Assembly (NCBI GenBank): GCA_036365515.1
Contig: CM070876.1
Span: 129,064,394 to 129,128,393, forward strand
Direction: 5' to 3'
DNA: 64,000 nt
DNA from: Torymus aiolomorphi
Lineage: Eukaryota > Arthropoda > Insecta > Hymenoptera > Torymidae
Below, one piece after another: positions 33,222-44,580 of this stretch (position 1 is its first letter; each line of letters starts with the position of its first letter). The position numbers and the translations under genes were made by a program. The notes under the pieces are model-generated. The model ran no database searches. It saw only the letters and a program-made list of their open reading frames with translations, and was not told where the DNA came from.

Positions 33222-34160
33222 GAAATTACATATGCTTTGTGGGATAATGGAAACCTGATTAAAAAGACACTATCAATTTCTGCTTTTAAAGATGAACTTT
33301 CGGTTTGGACCATGAGGGTTAGTACTCACATGTATGTAAAAATATACAACGCAAAGCTATAAAAACCGAAAGAGAAAGTGCTAAAAAGACTCACATCATT
33401 TAGTTCTTCAAATAGACTTCGCTGAAAACTGGGCTGTGATTCATAATAAAGCTGTTCAAGGAAATCATTGGGTTAATGCCCAAATTTTTATTTCCACAGC
33501 AGTCTCTTATCAAGGGGATTCGACACAAAGTTTCGCAGTTATAAGTGATGACCGAAAACATGATTCAGCGTATGCTTTGCTAGCAGTACAAAAAATTATA
33601 AAATTCTTGAAAGAAAATTGTTGTGATTCAATTAAAAAATTACCATCGTATCAGACGGCGCTGCGAGTCACTTTAAAAATCGCTTTCAATTAGATGAACT
33701 AAAACGAGCACCGTGTGATATAAAATGGTTGTTCTCTGCTACTGGGCACGGCAAAGGAGCTGTAGATGGTGTGGGTGGACTTATAAAGCATTATGCTACT
33801 TCGCATAATCTTCGAGAGCCCCTTGAAGAAGCTATTCAAAACGCAAATGATTTTGCAATACATGTTCAAAAATATACTGATGCTATTAAAATAATACATT
33901 TACAAGATGCTGAAATAGAACAATTCAGAAAAGAAAAAAATATTGATTGGCTTACAACTCCAAAGTATCCTGGAATTCAAAAAACTCATATATGGGTTAA
34001 AAAACATGTGACGATAAAATACATTGTTTGACAGCAAAGACCGCTGATCGTCCGCTTACTGAATTAAGAACAATGAAGCAGAAAAACAAAGGTAGTAAAA
34101 TAGGTATACAAATGAAAAAAAGGTATAAAAATAAAAAATCAAAAAGACGCAAATAACAAA
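33222..34160 (+). pseudogene. Transposase catalytic core, frameshifted (DDE-like)
   Basis: Across at least three frame changes the plus strand shows QIDFAENWAVIHNKAVQGNH (about 33405-33470), then FAVISDDRKHD, then SDGAASHFKN (about 33650), then WLFSATGHGKGAVDGVGGLI (33730-33780) and a tail to about 34100. The acidic residues in DFAEN and SDGAA, with the HGKG-DGVGG block, look like a DDE-type core. The longest open pieces are 33436-33693 and 33729-34031. Inactive. Confidence 0.6.
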
Positions 34161-34775
34161 TAAATACATAGTTATGTGTACCTGTATATTACATACACAC
34201 AAAGACAAATACCTTTACATTGACTCTAATATCATTGACTATATATAAGCATTAGGCGTGAAAAATTTGTTTGTGTGTTATCTCATTAGTGATCGCTATC
34301 CCAGGGAAAAAGTACCGAATCTCACAAATACGTCTAGCTAGGCATTACCGTCCTCTATCACGACAACAAAAATTGTGCAAAAAAAACATGGGGTTTTCGA
34401 GAAAAAGGCACTTCCCTAAAAAATGAATTTTTCAGTAAAAAGTGCATAGCTCGTGGATTTTTTATTTTTTTTGAAAATGACATTAAGGCCGTTAAAGAGG
34501 ACTCAAAACTGAGTGAAATTGTGTGTTACACGTTTAAAAGCTCGAAAAACTGCTGAAACAATAGCAGTCTGAAAATCACATTGAAAATTTTTTTTCTCAA
34601 TGAAAGAATTTTCTCGGAATTTTTCGGCATCGCTGAACGCATGAAATTTTGATGAAACAAAAAAATAAAAAAACACGTGTAAAATATTTTTTCGAGTAGA
34701 ACATAAATATTTTTATTTCAACATGATAGGTGAAATAGGCATACGCGGGCTGTCTGATTTGAGATGGATTCGGCC

Positions 34776-36476
34776 ATATAGGGATTTTCGAGAACGATGA
34801 TCAAAATTTTGCTGTTGCACTTTCTCAATTCTAAATAGCGGATCCAATATGGCTGTCAAAAGTTCGAAGGAAGCTTAGATTTTGCTTAAAGTTTGTATAC
34901 AGGGGCTCCTGAAGTCGCTGATGACAACTTTTCTGTCGGACTTTCAAAATTCAAAATGGCGTATCTAACATAGTCGTATAAAATTCGAAAAAAGCATAGG
35001 TATTTCTCAAAATTGGAATACAGGGGTTTATGAAGTCGCTGATAACGACTTGGCTGTAGGAGTTTTGAAATTCAAAATGGTGGAACCAATATGGGGGTTA
35101 AAAAAGTTCAGAAAAAGCTTAGATTTTGTTCAAAATTGGAATACAAGGACTTCTTAAGTAGCTGGTCACCACTTTCCTGCTGGAGTTTTAAAATTCCAAA
35201 TTGCGAAACCAATATGGCAGTTAAAAATTCGAAAAAAGCTTAGATTTTGATTAAAATTGGTATGCAGGGGTTTTTAAGGTCACTGATAAAATTTTTCTAT
35301 TAGACTTTGGAAATTCAAAATGACTGATCCTATATAGCAATTGAAAGTTGGAAAAGTGCTTAGAGTTGGCTAAAAATTGGTATATAGGGGTTTTCGAGGA
35401 CGCTGATCAAATATTGCTAGTGGACTTTCTAAATTCTAAATCGCGGATCCAATATGGCTGTCGTAAGTTCGAAGAAAGCTTATATTTTGCTTAAAGTTTG
35501 TATACAGGGGTTTCTAACGTGGCTGATCTCGACTTTGCTGTCGGACTTTCAAAATTAAAAATGGCGGAACTAACATGGTGGTTAAAAGTTCGAAAAAAGG
35601 AATTTCTCAAAATTGGAATACAGGGGTTTTCGAAAACGCTGATCAAAATTTTGTTATCAGACTTTCGAAATTCAAAATTGCAATAAAAAGTACGAAAAAA
35701 GCTTAGATTTGGCTTAATGTCTCTATACAGGGGTTTTCGAGTTCGAAAATCACGAGTTTACTGTCAGACTTATAAAATTCTAAATGGCTGATCCAATATT
35801 GCGGTTGAAAGTTCGAAACAAGCTTAGATTTTGCTCGAAATTGTAACATATAGGTTTTCGAGGTCGCTGTTCACGTTCTTGCTATCAGACTTTCGAAATT
35901 CAAAAAGGCGGTAAAAATTACGAAAGAAGTTTAAATTTTGCATAAAATTTGTATTCAAACGTTTTCACGTTACTGATCACGATCTTACTATCAGACTTTA
36001 AAAATTAAGGATCCAATATGCTGATTGAAAGTTCGGAAAATGCTTAGACTTTGCTAAAAATTGGTATACAGGGATTTTCGAGGTCGCTGATCAAGGTTTT
36101 GCTATTGGACTTTCGAAATATAAAATGGCGGATGCAATATGGCGATTGAAAATTGGAAAAGAGCTGAGAGTTGGTTGAAAATTGGAATACAGGGGTTTTC
36201 GAGGACGCTGATCAAAATTTTGCTATCAGACTTTCAAAATTCAAAATGGCAGATCCAACATGGTAGTTAAAAAGCAGAAAAAAGCTTAGGTGTTTCTCAA
36301 TATTGAAATGCAGGGGTTTCTGAAGTCGCTGGTCACGACTTTGCTGCCGGAGTTTCGAAATTCCAAATTGCGCAACCAATATGGCAGTTAAAAATTCGAA
36401 AAAAGCTTAGATTTTGTTTCAAATTGGAATACAGGGTTTTCTGAAGTCGCTGATCACGATCTGGCTATCAGACCCG
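34776..36476. repeat. 120-bp satellite, main array (~14 units)
   Basis: Successive TACAGGGG landmarks lie at about 34898, 35019, 35140, 35261, 35381, 35501 and 35618, giving a period of ~120 bp. Blocks are AATTGGTATACAGGGGTTTT, CTGATCACGA, TTCGAAATTCAAAATGGCG, CCAATATGGC and AAAAAAGCTTAGATTTTG. Units are 75-90% alike by eye. The array is cut at 36476 by the LINE endonuclease fragment. Confidence 0.9.
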
Positions 36477-37505
36477 AAATTCTCAAGGGTTTTTATATTG
36501 TTATTTTTTAGGTAGTTTATGTTATTATTAGTATTGGTTTCTTTTCCAAGTTTTTTATTAATTATCTTCCAAAGATTTTTTTGGTTATTTTGGTTCTTTT
36601 CTATTTGTTTTTTATCATAGCCATTTTTTGCTTCGTTTATAGTTTGGTTTAATATTTTTACATAATTCTTGTAAGTATCTTTTTTTGATGTATTTTGTGG
36701 ATCTTTTTTCCATATGTTGTATAATTTCTCTTTCGTTTCACATGATGTAATTATGGCTTTGGTTATCCAGCATTTTCTGGGTGTAGATTTTATTTTTTTA
36801 TTGTTATTAGTTGATTCAGATTCATATATGCATTTTTTAATTTTGAGTATCCGCTGATCTAGTGCTTGGTTTGGGTCTGTGGTTATGGAGATATCTCCCC
36901 AGTTAATGTTATTACTTATAGTTTTTAATTTGTTATAATTTATTGTTTTGTAATTTACTTTGTTATCATTTTTTTTTATCTTCTTTATAGACATTAATAT
37001 CGGGTAATGATCATTAGAAGGTATTGTTATCGTATAACTTTTGTGCGCAATTTTATCAAGTTTTAAGTAAATATTGTCTATGCAAGTTCCTTTACCAATG
37101 TCACTGTTTACTGGTCTAGTTATTTGATTGAATCCTGGGTGATATCCATTTTCTAATAGGATCTGTAAAAACTCTTGGTCTATTATTTCATTACTGTTTA
37201 TGTCTATGTTAAATTCACCGATTATTAGGTTATTTTTAAATTTTTTGTTCATTATCAACAGTTCTTTGAAATATATTATAAATTCTGCTTTCTTTAAGCT
37301 ATGAAATCTGTATAATGTTGATATTAGTATTTGTTTGTTATTGTCCATTATTATTGTTGAATTTATTATTTTAAGTTTGTTTATTTCAGTTACCTCAGTT
37401 GTTTCAATTAATTTATTATCTATGTACATAACGACCCCATCATTCTGATTTATTCTACTATTATTGTAAAATATTTTGTATCCGTTTGTATTGAAGTATT
37501 CATGA
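36477..37505 (-). pseudogene. LINE APE endonuclease fragment (minus strand)
   Basis: A long frame on the minus strand (start near 37429; similarity continues to about 37505) contains NQNDGVVMYI near 37440, LIIGEFNIDINSNE near 37225, GTCIDNIYLKLDK near 37080 and PSNDHYPI near 37005. These are the core GDFN, D-x-IY and SDHYP-type motifs of apurinic-like endonucleases, which nick the target DNA in APE LINEs. The basic asparagine/lysine-rich linker after the endonuclease runs to about 36477, where the frame continues into satellite by chance. Reverse transcriptase is missing. GEFN replaces the usual GDFN, a conservative change at a catalytic position. Confidence 0.8.
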
Positions 37506-40390
37506 TGTCCATATTTAATTATATATTTAATTATAAGGACTTACAGAATACCATGCCTTTCCAATTAAAAAAACAAGTCGCAATGGTTACTTGTAAAGAA
37601 TTTGCAGCTAGGACATACTCTAACCACAAGCTTTTGCTAATGACTTTTGCAACTTGGTATAGTAGTGATTTTAACATAAAAAACTTTAGGATGAAATAAT
37701 TTGATATTTATGATATTTTTGTAAATGTAGGTAGAAGTCTTGATTTATGAAGTCATTTCAAGAACTTGATCATGAACGAAGTAAAAGTTTATGCAAAATC
37801 AGCATTAGAATGCTGAGAAATGCCAAGACAATGAGTTATTGTGAAATTTCAATAAATAAAAAACCGATAATATATTATTAGATTATGCAAGCATATACAT
37901 GACTTGAAACAACAAATAAATACAAATTGAAACTGTACCAGGATTTATATACTGTAGTACAACAAAACTATCACAAAAATATTTTTTACAAAAAATAATG
38001 TTTCTGATTAGAATCGCATTTTCTCAAGGTCAGAAGGAATATAAGTAAAAACTTGCATGAATAAAGAGCGGATATGATTCAGATAATATGAAAGAATGTC
38101 GAGAAAGCTTTGAATGGCATAGTTTGAAGCATTAAGATTTCTGAGGTGACTAGTTTTTGACTATGATACCTCCAAATGAAATAATATCTGTGAACTTTTC
38201 TGTGAGTAGAGTATTATGTGTACATTATCTTATTGGCCAAAAGTGTGATTTTTCAGATGGGACTTAATCCAGCAACATACATATAAGTATTAAGAATTTT
38301 TCAAATTTGACAAGATACAAGAGTAAGTGAGTGGGAATGAGTATTTTGTGAAGAATATATAAGCTGCTATTATGGAAATTGTAGTCAACTTTGAGCTTCA
38401 GGTTTTGTAATAGAGGATCATCAGATAATACATAGATTTAAATTTAAATTCTGAATATTGAAATACTATATAGTAAAAGCTGCATTTGCAGCTGATCTTA
38501 TTTACACAGATAACTTTAATTATTCTGGTTGAAAGTTAGGTTGTTGTGATACTAAAACCCAGCAATAGCAAGATGTAAGATTTTCGCAGATTATTAGAAG
38601 TGCATCAAGCTCTAGTATTTTATACTTTCAGACTCAGATTTCACTCCTTGAAGAAGATATTAACATAAATAAAAACAAATACAAAAATATATTGATAAAA
38701 TTCATTGCATATCAATGCGTTAAAGAATGTATTGTCAAGTATTTTTAAATAGTGACATTAATTCATGGTTCAGTCATTTGAGAAAACAACGCGCGAACAT
38801 ATTAGTAAACTGTTTAGACTATCTTTTTTTATAGACAACTTTAATTAATGTGGTCAAAAGTTAGGTTGTTGCGATAAGTGTTGAATGTATTATTATTATG
38901 ATTTTTTATTTTACAATAGAAGAAGTGGGTAAATAACTGAATTTGAAAAGTGCATTTAAAAATATGTTTATTATGTTGGTGATCTATGGATCCAAGGTCT
39001 TATGTGATGATCCTTGGAACACGAGTTTCTTATGTGTGTGTGAAAAAACTTTTTGAAATAAACAATAAAAATTAGTACAGAGAAATTAACATTTAGCATT
39101 TGTAAAATCACTTGTTTTTTGTAATATAAAAATATGATGCTTCCCAGTGAAATACATTTGTGGGTTCTTATGTCAGTGAAATGTACGTTATCTTGTGTAT
39201 TTTGATAAAAGTTTTGTAAAGTGGGAAGCATAAATAAAATAACAAATAACGTAGTGATCTGCCCGATACAAATATATTATTGTATTGTTGAAACTTTTGT
39301 TTTTAATTTAAGATGTGTAGCAAGTGAAAATTTCAACAAATACAAGTGTACAGAATAATATAATTAATGACTGGCTTATGGTGAGGAGCGCCAAATGTTT
39401 CAGAGGAGCCATTTGTTCTGTAAATATTACAGTACATAAAGCCTTAATATAAATTACTGTAATGGCTAGTTTTTGAATCTGCAACCAATATTTTAATTTG
39501 CTAGCGGATTGTGACGCAGTAGTGTGATTAGATCTAGTACCCTTACAAGACTTTGATTGTTATCTCTTAAACTGTTGTACATATTTGGACAAATCAAAAG
39601 TTTTTAAAATATCGAAATTGTAGTTGGCATGAAAACTAAACTTTTTAGTCAATTTTGAGTTTCAAGTTTTGTAAAAGCTAGAGGATTGATCCTCTAGCTT
39701 TCACTTGAGTGACATATCAGAAATTTCAATTTCAATTTTGAAATCTGGGCTGTCGTAAAAGCAACATTGACAGCTGTCGTATACCCAAATAAAATTGTGT
39801 GTAGACAGGAAAGGCGCTCAGCTCAGAACCCAGTACGTATTGAAGAGGTACGGAGTATTATTTGGCATGCCTTTTCAATTATCAAAAAAACAAGCAGCAA
39901 TGATTACTCGTAAAGAAATGGCCATGTAACTGTGTTCAGAGCATTTCAAATTTGATAAAATTAAAGAACAAAATTTGTATCTGATACTGTTATTAAAGTG
40001 GTAGGTTACATAAGAACTCAACTTCTTGGCCAACTTTGAGCTTCAAGTTTTCTAAATGCTCGAGGGCCGGGGCATATTTTCCTTATATCTCTAAATAAAT
40101 AAATCTGTAGTATAATGTAAATATAATTGAGTCTATTCTCACTTTTACATAAAACACATAGTGCCGATTCAAATCAACTTTTAAAGAAAGCAAAATATGT
40201 GCTGGCATGTAAAAGGATGTACATACATTAGAACCTTTGTTTTTGAAAGTTATGCAGTGAATTTATGAGTCATGTGAAGTGTTGGTACTATAAGCTTTTT
40301 ATGAAGCATGGGGCTATAGCGATACTGGTTTGGTAACATGCATTCTGGAGTTTGGATTGCGTGCATAACATTTATCTCTGTATAAGTGTA
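37506..40390. other. AT-rich non-coding stretch with degenerate internal repeats
   Basis: No gene is supported. Several phrases recur in diverged form: CAACTTTGAGCTTCAGGTTT (38386), matched near 39645 and 40032; GAAAGTTAGGTTGTTG (38532), matched near 38860; and a PFQL-type phrase (ATGCCTTT-CAATTA) at about 37551 and 39868. It looks like an old dispersed element with internal duplications. 38971-39231 (minus) is a chance open frame. Confidence 0.4.
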
Positions 40391-40393
40391 TAT

Positions 40394-40633
40394 ACATGGA
40401 GAAAAATTTCGTAGGAAAAATTACTATTTTCTATAGTACCCATTGGGCATACTCAAATTTTCATGAAAATTGCTATAATTTATAGTAAAAATTGCTATAA
40501 TTTTGTAACTTTTACTACACAAATACCAATTTTTACCATAAATTATAGTAATTTTCATGAAAATTTGAATCTGTCCCACGGTTTACTATATAAAAAATAG
40601 GAATTTTTCCAACACAATTTTTTTTCGTGTAAT
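40394..40633. mobile_element. ~240-bp hairpin MITE
   Basis: Two arms of ~110 bp (40397-40505 and 40515-40630) are inverted copies. Each contains TCATGAAAATT, ATAAATTATAGTAA/TTACTATAATTTAT and GGAAAAATTNCTATTTT-like blocks. Ends are ACATGGAGAAAAATTTCGT and the complement of ACACGAAAAAAAATTGTGT. Non-coding. Confidence 0.7.
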
Positions 40634-42056
40634 AATCTGATATATGATGAGAGATAGTTCATAAAGGCTCTTTTTAAACATTTTGTCAATATATTGTAGT
40701 TCAAGGTGTAAGACAAGATCATTTCCATATAAATTTGACATTCATATGTTTAAAGATCAGATAAAATGTATAAATGGGTTGCTTCTACATATTAACTACT
40801 GATCAGTGAATCTATCACTCTGTTTTTAAATAGAAAGTGCAAACCCGCCTGAAATTATCATATGAGATCTCATATGTAATTCCATAATATATAAAATTGC
40901 AGATGACATCGTATATGAGATCTGATACGAGATATGCGATTCCTGAAATTCTCATATGAGATCTTACATGATATTTACACGCGGGAAAAGGATACACAAT
41001 AGGTTGCTCATAAAACGGTTAGTAAAATGTAAAGCACTTTTAAGTAGACTATAAATTTATATGAATTATTTATTTTATTCTCGTTTAAAAAGGACGGACA
41101 CAAAGAAAAATATTGTGGGTAATAAAAGTAAATCATGATTCTGCACATATAGGGATGTTGTACTTAACGATACCAATTAAAAATTAAAGCTAATGTAATT
41201 ATTTATAGTAGACTTATAGGTATAAATATTGTTAATGAATTTATGCAAAAATTTTGTATTCTATATTTAAGTAGCCCACCGGTAAACTGCAAATCGGGCC
41301 CGCCAAGTATGTATGGGAGATCGGAGGACCACCCCTGCTAGAGCAGCTCTAGACTTCTCTTTTCCTCCCAAGGTGCGTAATATTATAGAAAGTTCAAAAT
41401 TGAGAAAGAATAATAAAAAATAGTGATGTGTTGGTAACTATGTAACTTTTTTATATACGCTTTGACTTTTCGTAAACATCTGAAAAAATTCTTATGAATT
41501 TTAGAAATAAAGAGAAGGCATTATAGTTAAATAATTAAAATAATTTTCGTCCACACGGGCGTAAAGTGCGTAGGTTCTATACAGTTTTGTAAGAGTATGT
41601 GAGCTATTGGGCCTCTTGGGCGTTAAGTAGTATTTTATGCCCGCTGGCTGAATAATTTTGAAGTTACAAGGTGGGCGTAAAATGTAATTTTACACACGAG
41701 ATACGAAAAGTTCTATTATGTCAGTTAACTTATGGCCAGTACTTGACAACAATAAATTGATTTCAGTACTTTCTTGTGTTTAATTTGTACAGCTCAGAAA
41801 GATGAACAAATTTGAATTCATTTCTGAGAACAGTTATACAGTCGTTTCCGAGAGTTGTGTGCATTACTTGACTATCGATAATTGATTTTACAACTTTCGT
41901 TTTTTTGATTTGCAGTGAACAATTTGAATGTACTTACTTACATATAATTTATTCAGCATACAATGACTCAAAGAATTAAAACACTTTTTCATCCGTATTT
42001 ATTTGATTTTTTTTACAAAATCACAAATATTACTATTTTATAGATTATTTGTATAG
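40634..42056. other. Non-coding stretch
   Basis: No gene seen. 41270-41350 is locally GC-rich (CACCGGTAAACTGCAAATCG and onward), and 41550-41700 contains repeated GGGCGTAAAATG / GGCGTAAAGTGCG words also found at 23889-24080 and 57960-58040. These suggest fragments of a dispersed repeat family. Confidence 0.4.
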
Positions 42057-42660
42057 TCAAGAAAAAAATTATTACCATTAGTAGAAAGTGCTTATTGAAT
42101 AGATGAGATTCGAAGAAATAAAGGGACTAGACAAATTGTGTTGTTTTTTTTATAGATTATCTAGAAAAAACGTCTATACTTGCCTTATTTTATACTTTCG
42201 TAGAAAGTTTTATATTAGCAATATTATTATTTGTACAGTCATGAAAAAAATTATTGATTGTTTTAAAAAAAATATTTAAGCTCTCATTAAAGTTTTTGGT
42301 ACTCAGGTTGACGAATGTTGAGAGAGAGGAAGGGTGGGAGGGAGAGAGAGTGGCGTGGGAAAGAGAAGAAGGGAGAGTTTATACAGTCATGAAAAAAATT
42401 ATTACCATTTGTAGAGAGTCCTTATTGAATAGAAGAGACTAAAAGAAATAAAAGGACTAGACAAATTGTGTTGTTAGAATTTAACGTACTTAAAAAATAG
42501 CTTTTAAAAAACGTGTTGATTGTTGTAAAAAAATATTTAAGCTCTCATTAAAGTTTTTGGTACTCAGTTTCACGGATGTTGAGAGAGAGGGAGAGAGAGG
42601 GGAGGGAAAGAGAGAGAGAGATAAAGGGAGGGAGGGCGGAAGAGACTAATACTTGTCTTA
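42057..42660. repeat. Tandem duplication of a ~330-bp unit
   Basis: The unit beginning GAAAAAAATTATTACCATT (about 42060) recurs at about 42390. Its later part, AAGCTCTCATTAAAGTTTTT (42278), recurs at 42539. Both copies carry a polypurine GAGAGAGAGG stretch (42318-42375 and 42582-42640). Non-coding. Confidence 0.75.
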
Positions 42661-43199
42661 GTTTAAACTTTTGTAAAATGTTTTTTAGATATATTTCACA
42701 ACTTTTTAAGAGAAAATAATAATTACATAGTGTGAGAACATTATGAGAGTTTATTATAGTGTAGTATATTTTTTTAATATATGTATACAATGTATTCGTG
42801 TGCGTATGTGTTACAATATGTATACATATTCATTTATAGGTCTTAAGCATGGACCATTTTTTTCAAACTTCAGGTATCCATAACTTTTTTTACGGTCATC
42901 CAGACCCCTAGATAATAGGACATTTTTGGTTTAGAAAGTCTTGAAATACCTATCATAAAATTTTTAAGCAATTAAGTTTTCCAATCTTAATGGTGCGTGG
43001 TCCTTTACTTTTTTGTAATTATTCATAATTTAATTAATTGTTTTGTCTTTGGTTATTAAGAGCCTTGAAGAGGGGTATAATAAAATACTCGAAACATCGT
43101 TAAAATACAACAATTGGTGATGTTATTTACACCTACATTGACAGCTGGACCATTCATTTCCACCACTCAACATTTTTCAATTAATGTTTAATAATTATT
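42661..43199. other. Non-coding stretch with stem-loop motif
   Basis: No gene. A TTGAAGAG (43065-43072), GGGTAT/ATACTC stem-loop, CGAAAC (43090-43095) arrangement is one of four hammerhead-core-like motifs in the window. Confidence 0.4.
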
Positions 43200-44019
43200 T
43201 TAATAAGTTTCTTTGTAAGTAATTTAGCTGTTGCTTTAGTACTTTTTTCATTAATACTATTTACTTCAATTTCATTGACATTCACTTTTTAAACTTGTTT
43301 CGTTTGTATATCTTTTCCTTCTACTAGAAAGTCGCATACCTTTTTCGAGAAGTCTTTTGGATTTTTATTGTCTTTTTTAAGGTTTAAACTATTATTTTGC
43401 GTATTCTTTTGTTTTTATTTGATGGTCTATTTAGTTATTACATTTGCATACGATTTTCAGTTATGCTGTATTGATTCTGTCACATCCTCATTTTCATCAT
43501 TTTCCAATAATATTTTTTAGTATCATAATTTTGTCTGTTATTTCCTCCTTTAATATTTTATTTTTGTCCTTTAATTCATCAACCAGTTATCTTAGTAGTT
43601 TAATTTCGGTGTTTACATTGTCCTGTTCTGAGTTTTCAGAAAGTATTGTAGTATTTGTCACCATCAGATTTGCGTGCACTTTCATTTATTATACATATTT
43701 CATTTAATATTTGATGTTTTGTCTCCTCCTCTTTTGTGCTTTTTATGTGCGCAATTAAAATTTTGGCTGCTTCATTAAATCTAACTTTCAAATCTTTTAA
43801 GGTTATATTAAGCTCCACGTGGTCTGGGCATATCACAAAAATATTACCATTACCAATATATTTTTTGTCTTTATACTTTTCATAATCACTTTTACGGTAG
43901 ATGTTTTCACAGATTATACAAATCACCACTGTTAGTATCCTATTAGGGTGGCACTTAAATACTTCATCTAATCTTTTATTAGGGGGCTCCTCGGGAGGCT
44001 CTATACCTCCCGACGCCAT
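43200..44019 (-). pseudogene. LINE ORF1 (gag-like), second copy, minus strand
   Basis: The intact N-terminal frame 43636-44019 (127 residues) starts MASGGIEPPEEPPNKRL and has KCHPNRI, VVICIICENIY and VICPDHVELN, the same cysteine/histidine pattern as the frame at 18821. A predicted coiled coil continues in other frames to about 43330 (KLVDELKDKNKILKEEI-like text), then decays. It confirms that the 18821 protein belongs to a repeated LINE family. The 5' flank (44020-44340) carries UTR-like TATCTTAGTGAATAATCGGTC. Confidence 0.65.
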
Positions 44020-44576
44020 CTTTGGAAACGTTAGTATAAAAACAATAAAAATTGGTGAGGATTTGATATTTCTGATAATAATTCACTTGAAATGTTGGGA
44101 AAGGGTAGATTTTTTGTATATTTCAGTCGAGCTCGTTGCGCAGCTTATGAAACTTATTAGGTCCAAAGATATTAAGGTTTAAATTTTTTTTCGAAAATTT
44201 TTTGAATGGCTATATCTTAGTGAATAATCGGTCTTTTTCAATGATCGATAGCTTATTTTTTTTTGTCTTTTACTCAATTTTTAAAATTAAAAAGAATTTT
44301 AAAAATGTATCTATTCGTTTTTGTTTTATAAAGATTTTAAGTATACAGGGTAACGGGATCGTATAGTAAAGTCGTATTCTTTTCTAGTTTAATGTTTAGT
44401 AATAACATTTAAGTTTTTACATTAATAATTTGCTATTAAAAACCTATTTTTTATATTTAATACGTTATTAGGTCCATTATGTAAAAATATTGCAACGAGA
44501 TATAATGAAGGTAGTTACATGAAGTTATCGACCATTCAAAAAACATGTATTTTTTTATGAATATCTAAAGACGATA
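44020..44576. other. LINE 5'UTR-like and AT-rich sequence
   Basis: Upstream of the minus-strand ORF1, this segment contains the same kind of UTR phrases seen before the 18821 ORF. The rest (44340-44576) is AT-rich with nothing recognised. Confidence 0.4.
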
Positions 44577-44580
44577 TTAA

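Larger units (their letters stand above)
31236..34775. mobile_element. 3.54-kb DNA transposon with ~605-bp inverted ends
   Basis: It is bounded by GGCCGAATCCATCTCAAATC and its complement. The arms 31236-31845 and 34170-34775 are near-identical inverted repeats. The flanks ATAT (31232-31235 and 34776-34779) form a 4-bp target duplication, and collapsing them restores the satellite phrase GGTATATAGGG exactly; a 2-bp TA duplication with one extra terminal base would also fit. Inside is a decayed multi-exon or frameshifted transposase on the plus strand. A related single terminus occurs at 55499-55560. The superfamily is not certain; Sola-type elements also make 4-bp duplications. Confidence 0.85.

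Noticed and set aside
37502..37699. 65-residue protein starting MMSIFNYIFNYKD
   Set aside because: A partly similar phrase recurs near 39868 with stops; best read as repeat debris.
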